NCBI GenBank assembly: GCA_018238625.1
Contig: JABCSY010000004.1
Span: forward strand, 1 to 64,000
Reading direction: 5' to 3'
Source: Promethearchaeota archaeon
GTDB taxonomy: Archaea > Asgardarchaeota > Lokiarchaeia > Sigyniarchaeales > SOKP01
Length of the DNA stretch: 64,000 nucleotides
Under the pieces are notes generated by a model. That model was not told the DNA's origin and ran no database searches. It saw only the letters and a list, made by a program, of their open reading frames with translations. The number at the start of each line of letters is the position of its first letter. Position 1 is the first letter of the stretch. Shown here in pieces: positions 40,427-50,982 of this stretch. The position numbers and the translations under genes are program-made.

Positions 40427-41803
40427 ATGGTTTATTTTAAGATTAATGGTTTAGGATATAACTGCGGACTAACCAAGGATAATTGCCCACAGAAAGCGCA
40501 ATCTTGTAGGGAATGTATTAAAAAGCGATTATTGGATTTAGGATTCGAATTTGAGTCAACCTTAGAGGTTATTAAAATTGATTCTGTCGATAAACAGCTT
40601 AAACTAGAAAGAAAGACCATTTGGAAGAAATTTTTAGATGTCTTGAATATCAAACATATTCTCTTAATGGATAAGCGTTCAGGGCTAACTTTATTAAATT
40701 ACGCAGTCTCAGGTGTCGATATTGATGCGGATTTACTGAGCGGCTTTATTCAAGCCAATATTACTTTTTCAGAATCTAGCGAAGTTTCGAACAAAAACAT
40801 CGTACCTTCCTTCGAGTTTCAATTCTACGAATTTCAATATAAGAAGTTTAACATTCTACTTAAAGACGGTGATATTATCAGAGTTTGTTTAATTCTAGAT
40901 CATAAAGCATCCATTAAACTAAGAAATCAAGTATTTCAGTTCTTAGAGGATTTTGAACCTCAATTTAAAGATGAACTTATAGATTTTCGAGAAAGGGGCG
41001 TGTACATTGATTTTCAAGACATGATAGGTTACATCGTTGAGTTTTTTAACATTAACCTTATGTTTCCCATGACTTTAGCTCGCTCGATACCACCTTATGA
41101 ATTAGATAAAGTAAAAAAAAATCGAGTTCAGAAAGCCATATACAACCTCGCAAAAGAAATGCTAGGCATAAAGCCCTTTTTTTTCATAAATAACATGCTC
41201 ATTAGACTAAAAAAAATTGCTGATATTGAGGACGAAGTTATTCTTTATGAACTCTATCAACTATTAGAGCGTAAAATTATATCTCCAACGCCGATAGAAA
41301 CAATTGCAAATAACATTGAGTCAGTTCAGTCCACAGATCAGAATAAATTGATAAAATCGAGTTTAATAGCTCCAATTATTAATAATAATACCGATCTGGG
41401 GGATTTAAAAGAACAATTAACAACTATGGACGTTTACTCAGCGAGTAGATTGATAAGAGAGATTATGAAAAAAGCTCGAGCCGCAGCAAAAGATTCTAAA
41501 TTTCAGGTATCCTTAAATGAATACAATAGAGCGCTATTAATTGCTAAAGAGCTAGATTTTAAAGAAGAAATAGCGAAGATATCGCTTAAGATTTTTAACA
41601 TCGAAAGTAAGTCCAAATACATTGAGCTTGATTTTAATATTGAAAAAGCAGAAAATGCTGAAAAAAAAGGCGATGTATTCAATAGCATCAACTATTATCA
41701 ACATGCGTTAAAAATTCTCGATGAATTCAAGGTGTACAATGTCTTGGATCCCAGAATAAGAAAAATTAAAAAGAAGATCCAAAAACTCAGAGAAGAAATA
41801 TAA
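40427..41803 (+). CDS. putative longin/roadblock-like domain protein with C-terminal TPR-like helices
   Basis: IKHILLMDKRSGLTLLNYAVSGVDIDADLLSGFIQANITFSE...FNILLKDGDIIRVCLILDHKAS resembles longin-like folds; Cys-rich N-terminus NCGLTKDNCPQKAQSCREC. Confidence 0.5.
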   Translation: MVYFKINGLGYNCGLTKDNCPQKAQSCRECIKKRLLDLGFEFESTLEVIKIDSVDKQLKLERKTIWKKFLDVLNIKHILLMDKRSGLTLLNYAVSGVDIDADLLSGFIQANITFSESSEVSNKNIVPSFEFQFYEFQYKKFNILLKDGDIIRVCLILDHKASIKLRNQVFQFLEDFEPQFKDELIDFRERGVYIDFQDMIGYIVEFFNINLMFPMTLARSIPPYELDKVKKNRVQKAIYNLAKEMLGIKPFFFINNMLIRLKKIADIEDEVILYELYQLLERKIISPTPIETIANNIESVQSTDQNKLIKSSLIAPIINNNTDLGDLKEQLTTMDVYSASRLIREIMKKARAAAKDSKFQVSLNEYNRALLIAKELDFKEEIAKISLKIFNIESKSKYIELDFNIEKAENAEKKGDVFNSINYYQHALKILDEFKVYNVLDPRIRKIKKKIQKLREEI

Positions 41804-42097
41804 AATCGGTTTTCTGAAAGAATAGTTTCTACTAAAATATTAGTATTCAGATTTTAATTTGTAACTTTAATTTCATAAGATTGTTTAAATCTCTCCTAAT
41901 TCATACGATTTTTGATATCATTTTTTTAATATTTAATATTATATTTATATGGTATGTAGGGGTAATGTTATTTAGCAAACAAAATACGGTTTCTAAGCAT
42001 TGCGTAAAAAAAAATTAAGTATAATGAGATAATAGAGAGTATTACTAATTGTCTTTCAAAAATATAAATCTACAGCTTAGCTTAAGGTGGGAAAAAA

Positions 42098-43123
42098 ATA
42101 GTAAATAATAGATTAATAAAAAAAATAACTACAAGAGTACTAACAGATAGTTCTGAAATTTTAACTTATTTGCAATTTGGAACTAATATTCCAATTCTCC
42201 CTGATCTTTCAAAATACATTTTACATGATCTGGAGTACTTTAAAGCAAAATCCATTTTGCTATTAGAAGGTGGAAATCCTGTTGGACAAGTATTAGTATA
42301 TGACGATGGGCGAGATGCTTTATTTTTTGGATATTTTGGCATATTGAATCATAATAGTGCAAAAATAAATTTTTTAATTGATGAGCTTATTAAATATGCG
42401 AAAGAAAAAGAATATAAATTAATAAGAGGACCAATAAATATACCGGTAATTATATATGGATGGGGATTTATGAAAGAAGGTAGTTTCGAAAGTTTATTTA
42501 TTACTAAACCTGTAAATCCTCCAATATATCCAAAAACATTCTTAAAAAAGAAATTTTATGTAAAATCTGAACAGGTGACTTGGTTAGGTCCTCGTTTACC
42601 TCGATTTGATCCATGGAAACTCAAGAGATATGATTATAGTGATTACGAATATTTTTACCCTAATGATATTGCTGATTTTAAAAAGTATAAATCCGATTTT
42701 TTAAGAATACATGCAGAAAACTTGCCCCTCTCCGCTCAAATTACTCCGAGGATAAATGGGGTTTATGATAGTTATGTAGACTTTGTTTTTAGATATGGAT
42801 TTAACTTTATGATTTTTTTTGTAAAATTTAAACCTACAGAAAAAATTGTTGCTTGTGGAGCTTATTTACCAAATCCGTTTAGAAAGGATTTAAAAGGAAA
42901 CTATGATTCTTGTGTAATCTATACTTGGGCAGTTGAATCTAAACATAGGCGTAAGGGATTAGGAATGCTAATGTATGGGGCTACATCTCAATTACTATGG
43001 AAACAAAAAATTAAATATGGTATAGGCCCTATGCCTAAAAGTAATATTGCCAATATGGGTTTTGCGGTGAAACTTGGTGGTGTTATTAGTAGAACTCATC
43101 TTATTTTTGAATACAAGGTATAA
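42098..43123 (+). CDS. GNAT-like acyl/acetyltransferase; probable ATA start at 42098 (track start TTG 42170)
   Basis: WAVESKHRRKGLGMLMYGATSQLLWK acetyl-CoA-binding-like motif; AAGGTGGG SD 6 nt upstream of in-frame ATA. Confidence 0.6.
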   Translation: MVNNRLIKKITTRVLTDSSEILTYLQFGTNIPILPDLSKYILHDLEYFKAKSILLLEGGNPVGQVLVYDDGRDALFFGYFGILNHNSAKINFLIDELIKYAKEKEYKLIRGPINIPVIIYGWGFMKEGSFESLFITKPVNPPIYPKTFLKKKFYVKSEQVTWLGPRLPRFDPWKLKRYDYSDYEYFYPNDIADFKKYKSDFLRIHAENLPLSAQITPRINGVYDSYVDFVFRYGFNFMIFFVKFKPTEKIVACGAYLPNPFRKDLKGNYDSCVIYTWAVESKHRRKGLGMLMYGATSQLLWKQKIKYGIGPMPKSNIANMGFAVKLGGVISRTHLIFEYKV

Positions 43124-43248
43124 TAAAAATAATAGGTTATGTTTATAATGTAGATAGGAGATGTTAAATAATGACAAGATCGGCAGGAATAGACTCAAAA
43201 GTTTAAAGAAAATGAAAGAAATTAAATATTATATTGATATGAATTAAA

Positions 43249-43578
43249 TCATAAAGGATAATTAGAGCGAAATGAAGTTCCTTTTTTTCCTTTAATCAAA
43301 TCTTTAACATCTTGTTCGATTAATCTAAAATTATTATCTCCTTCAACTTTAATTTCATATATTGGTTTAAAATTCTTTTTGTTTTCGAATAGATGGATTA
43401 TATAAGAACAAGGTACATCAATAATTGATATTATTATCCACTTCCTATTTTCTTCTTCATTAACATCTTTATAATTAAATATTACATTTTGTAAAGTGAT
43501 TTCACATATATTTTCGAATTTTTTAATTTTTATTTGATAATTAATACCCAGTTTTTCTAATGCTGCTAAAAGATTCAA
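43249..43578 (-). CDS. hypothetical protein
   Basis: 109-aa ORF, no recognised family. Confidence 0.45.
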   Translation of the reverse strand: MNLLAALEKLGINYQIKIKKFENICEITLQNVIFNYKDVNEEENRKWIIISIIDVPCSYIIHLFENKKNFKPIYEIKVEGDNNFRLIEQDVKDLIKGKKGTSFRSNYPL

Positions 43579-43764
43579 AGTATTATCGGATAAACCATCT
43601 ATCGCTTTAATATAATCATCTTAAAAGTAATAATTTTAAAAAAAATTTATACAAACCTATAATGAAAGAATTTCTATATAAATTCAATTTTTCAAGTATT
43701 CAAATAAAAAGGAATTGCGATTTGATTTGAGAGTTATTTTAAATTGAAAAAAAGCTATTTATTT

Positions 43765-44481
43765 TTATAACTCACGCCCGATTCCATAATAAATAAAAAT
43801 TGCTGAGGAGATCATTAGAAAAAAAGTAACTACAACCCACACCGACCTAAAAAGAGGGTCTTGCCACGTGATATAAAGAACTGCCCCATAAAGTATTAAA
43901 TACATCCCGAAAACACCAATAATAAAAGTTATGAGTTTCTTCTTAAGTATTTTATCTTGAAATGTTTTTATTAAGCGTCTTGAATATATCACTGTTGGTA
44001 TAACAATACATCCTGTAAAAATAATATAAATACACATAAAAAAAGTCCAACTATAAATCGGTCGCCACTGTTCGGTAAATGTAATTCCATTGGGAATAAA
44101 AAAAAATAACCCATTAACAAAACCGTAAATTATTGTAATAATCAATTGTTTTTTTATTGTGAATACAAATTCAAGCTTAAGTATGCTGACTATAAATGTA
44201 AGGATAAAAATAGGTGAAAACAGCATTGGATAAAATGTGAAGATGTAAAGTATTTGTAACAACAATACATTGTCAGGTATAAATGCTGCTGTTACAATAA
44301 AAATAGCATTAAATATTAATCCGAAAGCTGTAAAAAAATAAACCATGCTTAAAGTAAGAATGGGACGCGGTCGATTACGTATTAGTAATTTTATCGCAAG
44401 AAATAAAAATATACATGCTACAATCAACTGTGGTATAAAAATGATTAATAATCTTGACGGATCTGTTGATTGTAATATCAT
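43765..44481 (-). CDS. multi-pass membrane protein, unknown
   Basis: About seven hydrophobic segments. Confidence 0.7.
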   Translation of the reverse strand: MILQSTDPSRLLIIFIPQLIVACIFLFLAIKLLIRNRPRPILTLSMVYFFTAFGLIFNAIFIVTAAFIPDNVLLLQILYIFTFYPMLFSPIFILTFIVSILKLEFVFTIKKQLIITIIYGFVNGLFFFIPNGITFTEQWRPIYSWTFFMCIYIIFTGCIVIPTVIYSRRLIKTFQDKILKKKLITFIIGVFGMYLILYGAVLYITWQDPLFRSVWVVVTFFLMISSAIFIYYGIGREL

Positions 44482-44601
44482 GTTATAACACTACCTTTTA
44501 TTAACCACTTAGTTAATTTAATATAGTATTTCTATTATTAATTGTTCATTCTTTTATTTAAGTGTATAAATATGTGAATATAAATTAATGTTTATTCACA
44601 T

Positions 44602-45453
44602 TTAGAATTTGAAATTTATTGATTTTGACTGAAAATAATCGTATCCAATTATCTGAGGGGCAAGAATCATCCTTTTTATTTTAAGAACTCCCGAAAAAAT
44701 CACCTCAAAAGTAAGATACGAAGCAGCTATTCTTACTAAAGGAGCCATTGCTATAAAAGGAAGATTTCCTGAAAATATCCCGTCCATGGCACCCTTTTCA
44801 CGATCATAACGCGAGATTATTTCGGGAAACTGTGTCAATTTATCTAAAACCTGCTTTTTAATGTCTATTAAAACCGATTTTGATTGATAAATTTGGGGAA
44901 TTGTCATTTTATTTGTTTTAAAACCATAGCAAGTTTCGTAATCCTCGCTTTCAGAAGTAAACCACCACGCCCAAAGGTAAGGCACCGCCCATGCTTCTAG
45001 CATTAAAATCTTTAGTTCTCTACATTTACGCGAAATCAGTATAGAAACAATAGGATCGTCTAAAGTTAAAGCCACAACGGAAGAACCCTCTATAATTTTT
45101 AATACATTTCGCTCGTTAACTTCGTAATACTTACATACATTAATTTCGGGGTTAATATTCTTTAGTAATTTTTCAACTACATCGACTTTGTATTCTCCTA
45201 TATCTGCTCTTACGCATACTTGTCTGTTTAGATTAGATTCTTCAAACTTGTCGTTATCGCATATAACAAGATTTTCGCATCCAGAGCGAGCAAGTTGTTC
45301 CGTTAGTGGCCCACCAAGACCTCCTTGACCAAGAATTGTAATCCGAGCTTTACGAAGTTGTTCTTGTTCAATAAATGTTACGAGCCCGATATTTCTATTA
45401 ATTTGATTCCAATACGACTGAGACCAATTTTTAGGTCGTTTATCTTCAAACAT
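44602..45453 (-). CDS. E1-like / ThiF-MoeB-HesA family adenylyltransferase
   Basis: ITILGQGGLGGPLTEQLARSGCENLVICDNDKFEESNLNRQVCVRADIGEYKVDVVEKLLKNINPEINV. Confidence 0.88.
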   Translation of the reverse strand: MFEDKRPKNWSQSYWNQINRNIGLVTFIEQEQLRKARITILGQGGLGGPLTEQLARSGCENLVICDNDKFEESNLNRQVCVRADIGEYKVDVVEKLLKNINPEINVCKYYEVNERNVLKIIEGSSVVALTLDDPIVSILISRKCRELKILMLEAWAVPYLWAWWFTSESEDYETCYGFKTNKMTIPQIYQSKSVLIDIKKQVLDKLTQFPEIISRYDREKGAMDGIFSGNLPFIAMAPLVRIAASYLTFEVIFSGVLKIKRMILAPQIIGYDYFQSKSINFKF

Positions 45454-45609
45454 AATAATCCGATTTTAATGATTAAATAACATATTTCAAAATTTTATAC
45501 ACTCTTTTCGTTTGCAGTTTTGGCTTAACTATTTCCCTTATCCTATAATCTTTGAATTATTTTTCATCGGAGAAATGTTATAACATAATTACCATTTAAT
45601 AAAAAGAAT

Positions 45610-46857
45610 TTACTTTTCTCTTATTTCTTTAAAATATTTTATAATTTTAAGAAACTCTTCCGTTTCTGGAATTAGTTTGATATCTTTATTTAATTCTTTT
45701 TCGTGATATACAAACAGTACTTGGTCTTCAAACAAATTTTTAGCTTTATTGTACTTGAAAGCGGGAATGTAGCCTGTTGGTTTAAATCCGGCATTAAAGA
45801 AAATCGTTTGATGTGCGGGATCATAAGCGGAAATATATGCTTCAAAATAGCGTAGTCTCAATTCCTGAGTTATTGATTTTATCTCTTTTAAAAACACATA
45901 TAACTCCTCTAAATTTGAAACTTTATAAACCACTTTTTCTGCGATACAGATATTATCGTAGTGTAAAAATTCAAAGAAAGAATTAGTTCCTTTTATCGAA
46001 ATAGTAATTTGCTCGTTACCAAACTTGTCCCTTTCAGCTCTTCTCTTTAAAAGCGAGCTTATGTTTACAATTTTATCCTTATCTAATTCTGAATCTAATG
46101 TATCGTAATTTTTTATTGCAGGCAGTCCTAAACTATAGTTTTGAAAAGCGTAAAAATAACAGAAAATCGCCTGAGATATTATTTTAGGTTTTTCAGAGCT
46201 TCTGTAATTAAATAATGCTTTCCGATTGTAAATAATAAATAAGATTTCTGATTCGGAATGGTTAAAAAATATGTCCTTATTAGGGAAAAACGCTGTTGGG
46301 TTAAATCCTGTTAACTTTGCTATATGTTGGATACTAGAAAAACTTGAGCGAATTTCAGCAAACCAAATTAATATTTGATCTTTAAATTTATACATAGGAG
46401 CAACCACACAGGCGATACTAGCAGTGGATATGTCTGCTTTATGTTGATAGTTCTTTCTAAAGGCGAAGCCAAAAAAATTTCCAATTTTTTTTTCAAAATC
46501 GAGGTGAAGGCCAATACATCCTATTACTTTGTTGGGTTTAAATCTAAAAATTATCCAATAATAATTGGGACTTCTTATCATGCTCCGAACTTCAGAGATA
46601 TCCTCCATTCTTTTATAAGGATAAGTATTTTCATAAACTTCCTTGAAGATATTTGTGATTTCCTCTGCGTCCTCTTCTGTGGCAAACTTTAATGAGGGAA
46701 TTCTCTTTCCGTTCCTTATGGGGTTTTCAAAATCATACCCTTTTTCTAAATCCATTTTCCTTGAGTAAGGATAATTTTTGAGCATATCCTCAATAGTAAT
46801 GATATCCTCTTTAGATTTAGAAACACTTTTAGAAAACATTATTAAACGGCTATCCAT
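45610..46857 (-). CDS. GNAT-like protein, 415 aa
   Basis: ATEEDAEEITNIFKEVYENTYPYK ... VIGCIGLHLDFEKKIGNFFGFAFRKNYQHK pattern. Confidence 0.6.
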   Translation of the reverse strand: MDSRLIMFSKSVSKSKEDIITIEDMLKNYPYSRKMDLEKGYDFENPIRNGKRIPSLKFATEEDAEEITNIFKEVYENTYPYKRMEDISEVRSMIRSPNYYWIIFRFKPNKVIGCIGLHLDFEKKIGNFFGFAFRKNYQHKADISTASIACVVAPMYKFKDQILIWFAEIRSSFSSIQHIAKLTGFNPTAFFPNKDIFFNHSESEILFIIYNRKALFNYRSSEKPKIISQAIFCYFYAFQNYSLGLPAIKNYDTLDSELDKDKIVNISSLLKRRAERDKFGNEQITISIKGTNSFFEFLHYDNICIAEKVVYKVSNLEELYVFLKEIKSITQELRLRYFEAYISAYDPAHQTIFFNAGFKPTGYIPAFKYNKAKNLFEDQVLFVYHEKELNKDIKLIPETEEFLKIIKYFKEIREK

Positions 46858-47175
46858 AAGCTACTTAACATTATTATTATTTTATTATTAAATTTATGGA
46901 ATATATAGGGGATAACTTATAATGACAACTTATAAAGGAAAAATTTTCGTCAACAAAAAAAGATTATTTTGTTTAAATCTAATCAGTTATTAGATGTATA
47001 ACTTGTTTTTAAATTCCAACAAGATCGTTGAAAAAATTATTTGCCAATTTTTCCAATAGTTCGAAGTTTGAGTAAAGTTCACGATTCGAAACTATTTATA
47101 GCATCATACTTATCAGATACTAAAAGAAATTGAATTAAGTATTTAGAATCAATTTTTTAGGAGTTTTGAAAAAGT

Positions 47176-48471
47176 ATGGAAGAATTAACTACGAAAAAAA
47201 CGTTTAGGCATTACCTTTATTTTATGTTTGGGCAACAGTTTTCGCTGTTAGGCTCAGGAATTGTTGGTTTTGTAATCGCGTGGTGGATTACGATTGAAAC
47301 ACAGAGTGCTGTGTTTCTTTCAATTGCGGTATTTGTAATATTTGTACCGCAAGTTATTGTTACGCCATTTGCAGGCGTCTTAGCTGATAGGGTGAACCGT
47401 AAAACGATTATCTTTATGGTAGATTCTCTTCAAGCGGTTTTAACTTTTGTATTGTTCCTATTTTTCTTTATAGGATTAATTAATATTTGGGTGATATTTG
47501 TAATACATACTTTGCGCAGCGTTCTTTTTGCGTTTCACGTACCAGCATTTCAAGCGATTATTCCATCTATGGTCCCAAAAGAAAGATTAACTCAAATTAA
47601 TGGCTTCAATTTTCTTATTTCGGGAGTGGTTTTTATAATAGGACCCTTATTGTCGGCTATACTTTTAGAATTGTTTCCAATAACATTTATTTTTTTAATT
47701 GATGTTCTGACTTTTGTAATGGCTCTAATTCCGTTGCTATTGATAACAATTCCCCACGAAAATAAATCCTTAAAGGAATCAGAATCAGAAAAGAAATCGT
47801 TCACGAGAGAATTCAAGGAAGGTTTCCTTGTCGTAAAAGCAGTGCCAGGTCTCTTAAGCATGATAGTATTTGCTATGATTTTTAACTTCATAAATAGACC
47901 TTTTAACGTGTTATGGCCTTACTTTATTAACATAACACATGGTGGAACAGCGCTACATTTGGCTTTACTTTTTGGTTCTATGCAGATAGGAAGATTGCTT
48001 GGCTCTTTAATTACATCGATCAAAAAAGAGTGGAAACATAAGATCAAAATCAATATAATTGGAGCATCGATATTTTTTGCCTCGTATTTACTAATAGGTC
48101 TTGCACCCTATCAATCGTTTAATTTAATGATGATTGGTGGATTTTTCGGTGCGATAATCTTTCCAATAACAGTAGCTACTTATTTAACGATATTACAAAC
48201 AGTAGTTCCTTCGGACAAAATAGGAAGAGTTATGTCAATAGATCATACGATTTCTATGGCAATAGCCCCTATTGGTGCTCTAATGGCGGGACCTATGGCG
48301 GATTTAATAGGTATTAATACTTTATTAGTTATTTGCGCTTTCGTGGGTATTATCTATCCCTTTCTCTTATGGATTTTCACAAAGATTAGATATCTCGAAC
48401 ATCCTCGAGAAAAGGAGGAAATAGTTGTACCTAAACAAGAAATAATAGAATTGAAAACTCAAAAAGCTTAA
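47176..48471 (+). CDS. MFS transporter
   Basis: 12-TM pattern, GVLADRVNRKTIIFMVD. Confidence 0.92.
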   Translation: MEELTTKKTFRHYLYFMFGQQFSLLGSGIVGFVIAWWITIETQSAVFLSIAVFVIFVPQVIVTPFAGVLADRVNRKTIIFMVDSLQAVLTFVLFLFFFIGLINIWVIFVIHTLRSVLFAFHVPAFQAIIPSMVPKERLTQINGFNFLISGVVFIIGPLLSAILLELFPITFIFLIDVLTFVMALIPLLLITIPHENKSLKESESEKKSFTREFKEGFLVVKAVPGLLSMIVFAMIFNFINRPFNVLWPYFINITHGGTALHLALLFGSMQIGRLLGSLITSIKKEWKHKIKINIIGASIFFASYLLIGLAPYQSFNLMMIGGFFGAIIFPITVATYLTILQTVVPSDKIGRVMSIDHTISMAIAPIGALMAGPMADLIGINTLLVICAFVGIIYPFLLWIFTKIRYLEHPREKEEIVVPKQEIIELKTQKA

Positions 48472-48545
48472 TTTTTTTTTTCTCTTTTTTTTGTCTAGAT
48501 AATCGGTTAAATAATTTTTTATAAGACAATAGTAATAATTATACT

Positions 48546-49352
48546 ATGAATGAGAACAAAGTAGAAGGAAAAGTTAATTCCGAATTTGAGCAGAAAAAAG
48601 GGCAAGTTGTCGAACTTCCCATTCTAGACTTCCTCAAAATTAATTTCATTAGCTTCTTGGTCCCTCTTTATGCGTGTTTAGGTTTTTTTTTATTATTTGA
48701 ATATGGTTTTATAATCTATTTTTCAATTCTACCAATAATTCATTTCTTATTACTCCCTGGTTTCCTACTATTTCTTTATTTTATTTATCTTATTTTATTA
48801 ATTGAGTTCACAGCATTATGGACTCGGCGATGGAGTAAGAAATCTCCTCCCGTAGAAGGGGTTTTCAAACGGGTTTTAGACGATGTTAACAGCGAAGAAG
48901 GAAAGATGATGAAATACTACCACAAAAGAGGATTCATAGTAAAATATCCGATGTGGTTGACGTCCAAATCGCCTTTTCCTTGGCTCGTGAATCGCGCGCT
49001 AAGAAGGATTAGTCACAATAAAATCGGAAAGAACGTAATTTATTGCGATTCTTACGTAGGTTTAGAATTCACAGATTTAGGAGATAACGTCTTCTTCTAC
49101 CCTACATCTGCATTGTCGAGCCACGCCGTTAATACTATCTTTGGAAAGATAAGTATGATGGAAATAAAACTTGGAAAAAACACGACGTTCTATCCTGGAA
49201 TAATAGCCGGTCCCAACGCTTTAACAGAGGATAATAACGTTATCTTTCCAAACACGGTGTTACATAAAAATTGGAGAGGGAAACCAGATAAATACTATTA
49301 CCAAGGAAGTCCTGGAAGACATATAGAAATCAAGCATTTGAAAAAAAAATAA
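48546..49352 (+). CDS. membrane-associated hexapeptide-repeat (left-handed beta-helix) transferase-like protein
   Basis: Two N-terminal TMs; imperfect hexapeptides KIGKNVIYCDSYVGLEFTDLGDNVFFYPTSALSSHAV. Confidence 0.65.
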   Translation: MNENKVEGKVNSEFEQKKGQVVELPILDFLKINFISFLVPLYACLGFFLLFEYGFIIYFSILPIIHFLLLPGFLLFLYFIYLILLIEFTALWTRRWSKKSPPVEGVFKRVLDDVNSEEGKMMKYYHKRGFIVKYPMWLTSKSPFPWLVNRALRRISHNKIGKNVIYCDSYVGLEFTDLGDNVFFYPTSALSSHAVNTIFGKISMMEIKLGKNTTFYPGIIAGPNALTEDNNVIFPNTVLHKNWRGKPDKYYYQGSPGRHIEIKHLKKK

Positions 49353-49378
49353 AATCTTTAGTACAATTTTATTTTAAT

Positions 49379-50878
49379 TTAAGAAGCTTGTGTAGATTCA
49401 ATTTTTGGGAATTTTTTATGCTTTTGCAAGAATTCTCTATAAGAATTCACCTTATCTAAAACAGAACCCGCAAGTTCTAGCGATTCGAAAACAGGAACGT
49501 TGCGATTTAACAATTTTAGCTTAAATTTGTATCTACTTTTATACGCTTCGAATCCTTCGTTTATTTTTAACATAACGCAATACATTGGTTTCGTACACGC
49601 GCTTTTTGCTTTTGCAATATATCTTATAAATTGTTTGTTTAAATCGAGTCCTTTATACCCCAAATCGTCCAAAACTTCTTCAAACCCTCCAAATCTTTCG
49701 GGATCTTTAACGAAGATAATAGAGGAAATGTTAGGGTCTTTATCTAGCGCTAGAATTGTACGGTAATAAATGTTTGGTTGAATTCCCATTCCACCTAGAT
49801 CTATTGGATTTGATAGGTTGGTATTTACATCTGGGACGAATCTTTTCATTTTATTCATTGTCTTCTCTGATAATTGAGGTATTTTTAGATTGTATTTTTC
49901 TAATATGTCTATTGCCTCAATCGTGGAACCACCACCAATTCCAATCACCCCTACATTACGCGTGTTTGGTAAGCGAGTTAGATTAAAGGCAGAAGCTAGC
50001 GCAGCAAGCTCGTTTGAATTACTTGCTATACAACTACCTGTTTGTTTCCCTACTGCCTTCCAAATATCATTGTTCCCGGCTAAACCTCCAGTGTGAGATA
50101 AAATTGCTTTTTTTGTTGCTTCTCCATATCCCGCCCTCCAAAGTATTACTGGTTTCCTATTTAGATTACATTTCTTAACTATTTCCATGAATTTCCGTCC
50201 TTGTTCGATTGATCTCAAGTTCTCAAGGTACAAACCAATTATTTTGGTGTGTTCGTCAGTTAAGAAATATTCTAAAAATTCTACAGGAGATAGATCTAAC
50301 GAATTACCAATTGAAATCGATTTTGAGGTATATAATCCATATGAAACGATAAGCTGAGAGATATTTTGAGCAATTCCACCAGATTGAAATATTCCACCAA
50401 AGTTACCTGATTTTCTGGATTGTTCAAATGCGAAATAGAGCCCTCCTTTTGGATTGTAAACGCCGATACAATTAGGCCCTATAATTCGGATGTTATATTT
50501 TCGAGCAACTTGTATCGTTTGGTTTTCCAGCGTCTCGTTTCCAACTTCGCGGAAACCAGAAGAAAAGATTGTGCAAAAAGGGACATTTCTCTGACCTATC
50601 TCCTCCAATAATTTAGGAACCAGACGTGAAGGTACAGCTAATATGACGTAATCAATGGGTTCCGAAATCTCTAAAATAGAGTTATAAACTTTATGACCTA
50701 AGACTTCTTTTCCAGCTAATCGAGGATTAAATAAATACATCGGTCCTCGAAACTTATCTTTCATTGCTCGGACGAAAAAGCCTCCGCCTGCCGGATCCCA
50801 GCTTGCTCCAATAATTCCAATAGATCTCGGAAAGAATAACCTATTAAAATCAATTTTTGATTCTTGTAATGTAGACAT
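49379..50878 (-). CDS. ADP-forming acyl-CoA synthetase alpha-like (CoA-binding)
   Basis: FFPRSIGIIGASWDPAGGGFFVRAM, GPNCIGVYNP, LSHTGGLAGNNDIW. Confidence 0.85.
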   Translation of the reverse strand: MSTLQESKIDFNRLFFPRSIGIIGASWDPAGGGFFVRAMKDKFRGPMYLFNPRLAGKEVLGHKVYNSILEISEPIDYVILAVPSRLVPKLLEEIGQRNVPFCTIFSSGFREVGNETLENQTIQVARKYNIRIIGPNCIGVYNPKGGLYFAFEQSRKSGNFGGIFQSGGIAQNISQLIVSYGLYTSKSISIGNSLDLSPVEFLEYFLTDEHTKIIGLYLENLRSIEQGRKFMEIVKKCNLNRKPVILWRAGYGEATKKAILSHTGGLAGNNDIWKAVGKQTGSCIASNSNELAALASAFNLTRLPNTRNVGVIGIGGGSTIEAIDILEKYNLKIPQLSEKTMNKMKRFVPDVNTNLSNPIDLGGMGIQPNIYYRTILALDKDPNISSIIFVKDPERFGGFEEVLDDLGYKGLDLNKQFIRYIAKAKSACTKPMYCVMLKINEGFEAYKSRYKFKLKLLNRNVPVFESLELAGSVLDKVNSYREFLQKHKKFPKIESTQAS

Positions 50879-50982
50879 ATAAAAACAGCTTAAAATGACT
50901 TCTAATAATAGGTTTAGTAATAATTTTTAACTAAAATATTTTATTATGGCGTAAAGGGGAAATTATCTTTCTTAAAAAATTA

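Noticed and set aside
41957-42018. ORF MLFSKQNTVSKHCVKKN after AGGGG
   Set aside because: Single short frame with SD too close to the ATG; no relation to the micropeptide array.
43171-43206. 11-codon ORF MTRSAGIDSKV with AGGAG upstream
   Set aside because: Too short, single copy, and an alternative overlapping ATG exists; no supporting repeat.
40262-43730. AAATAAAAAGGAATTG shared between 40265 and 43702 regions with partly similar flanks
   Set aside because: In AT-rich DNA a 16-mer match in 64 kb is expected by chance; flanks diverge quickly.
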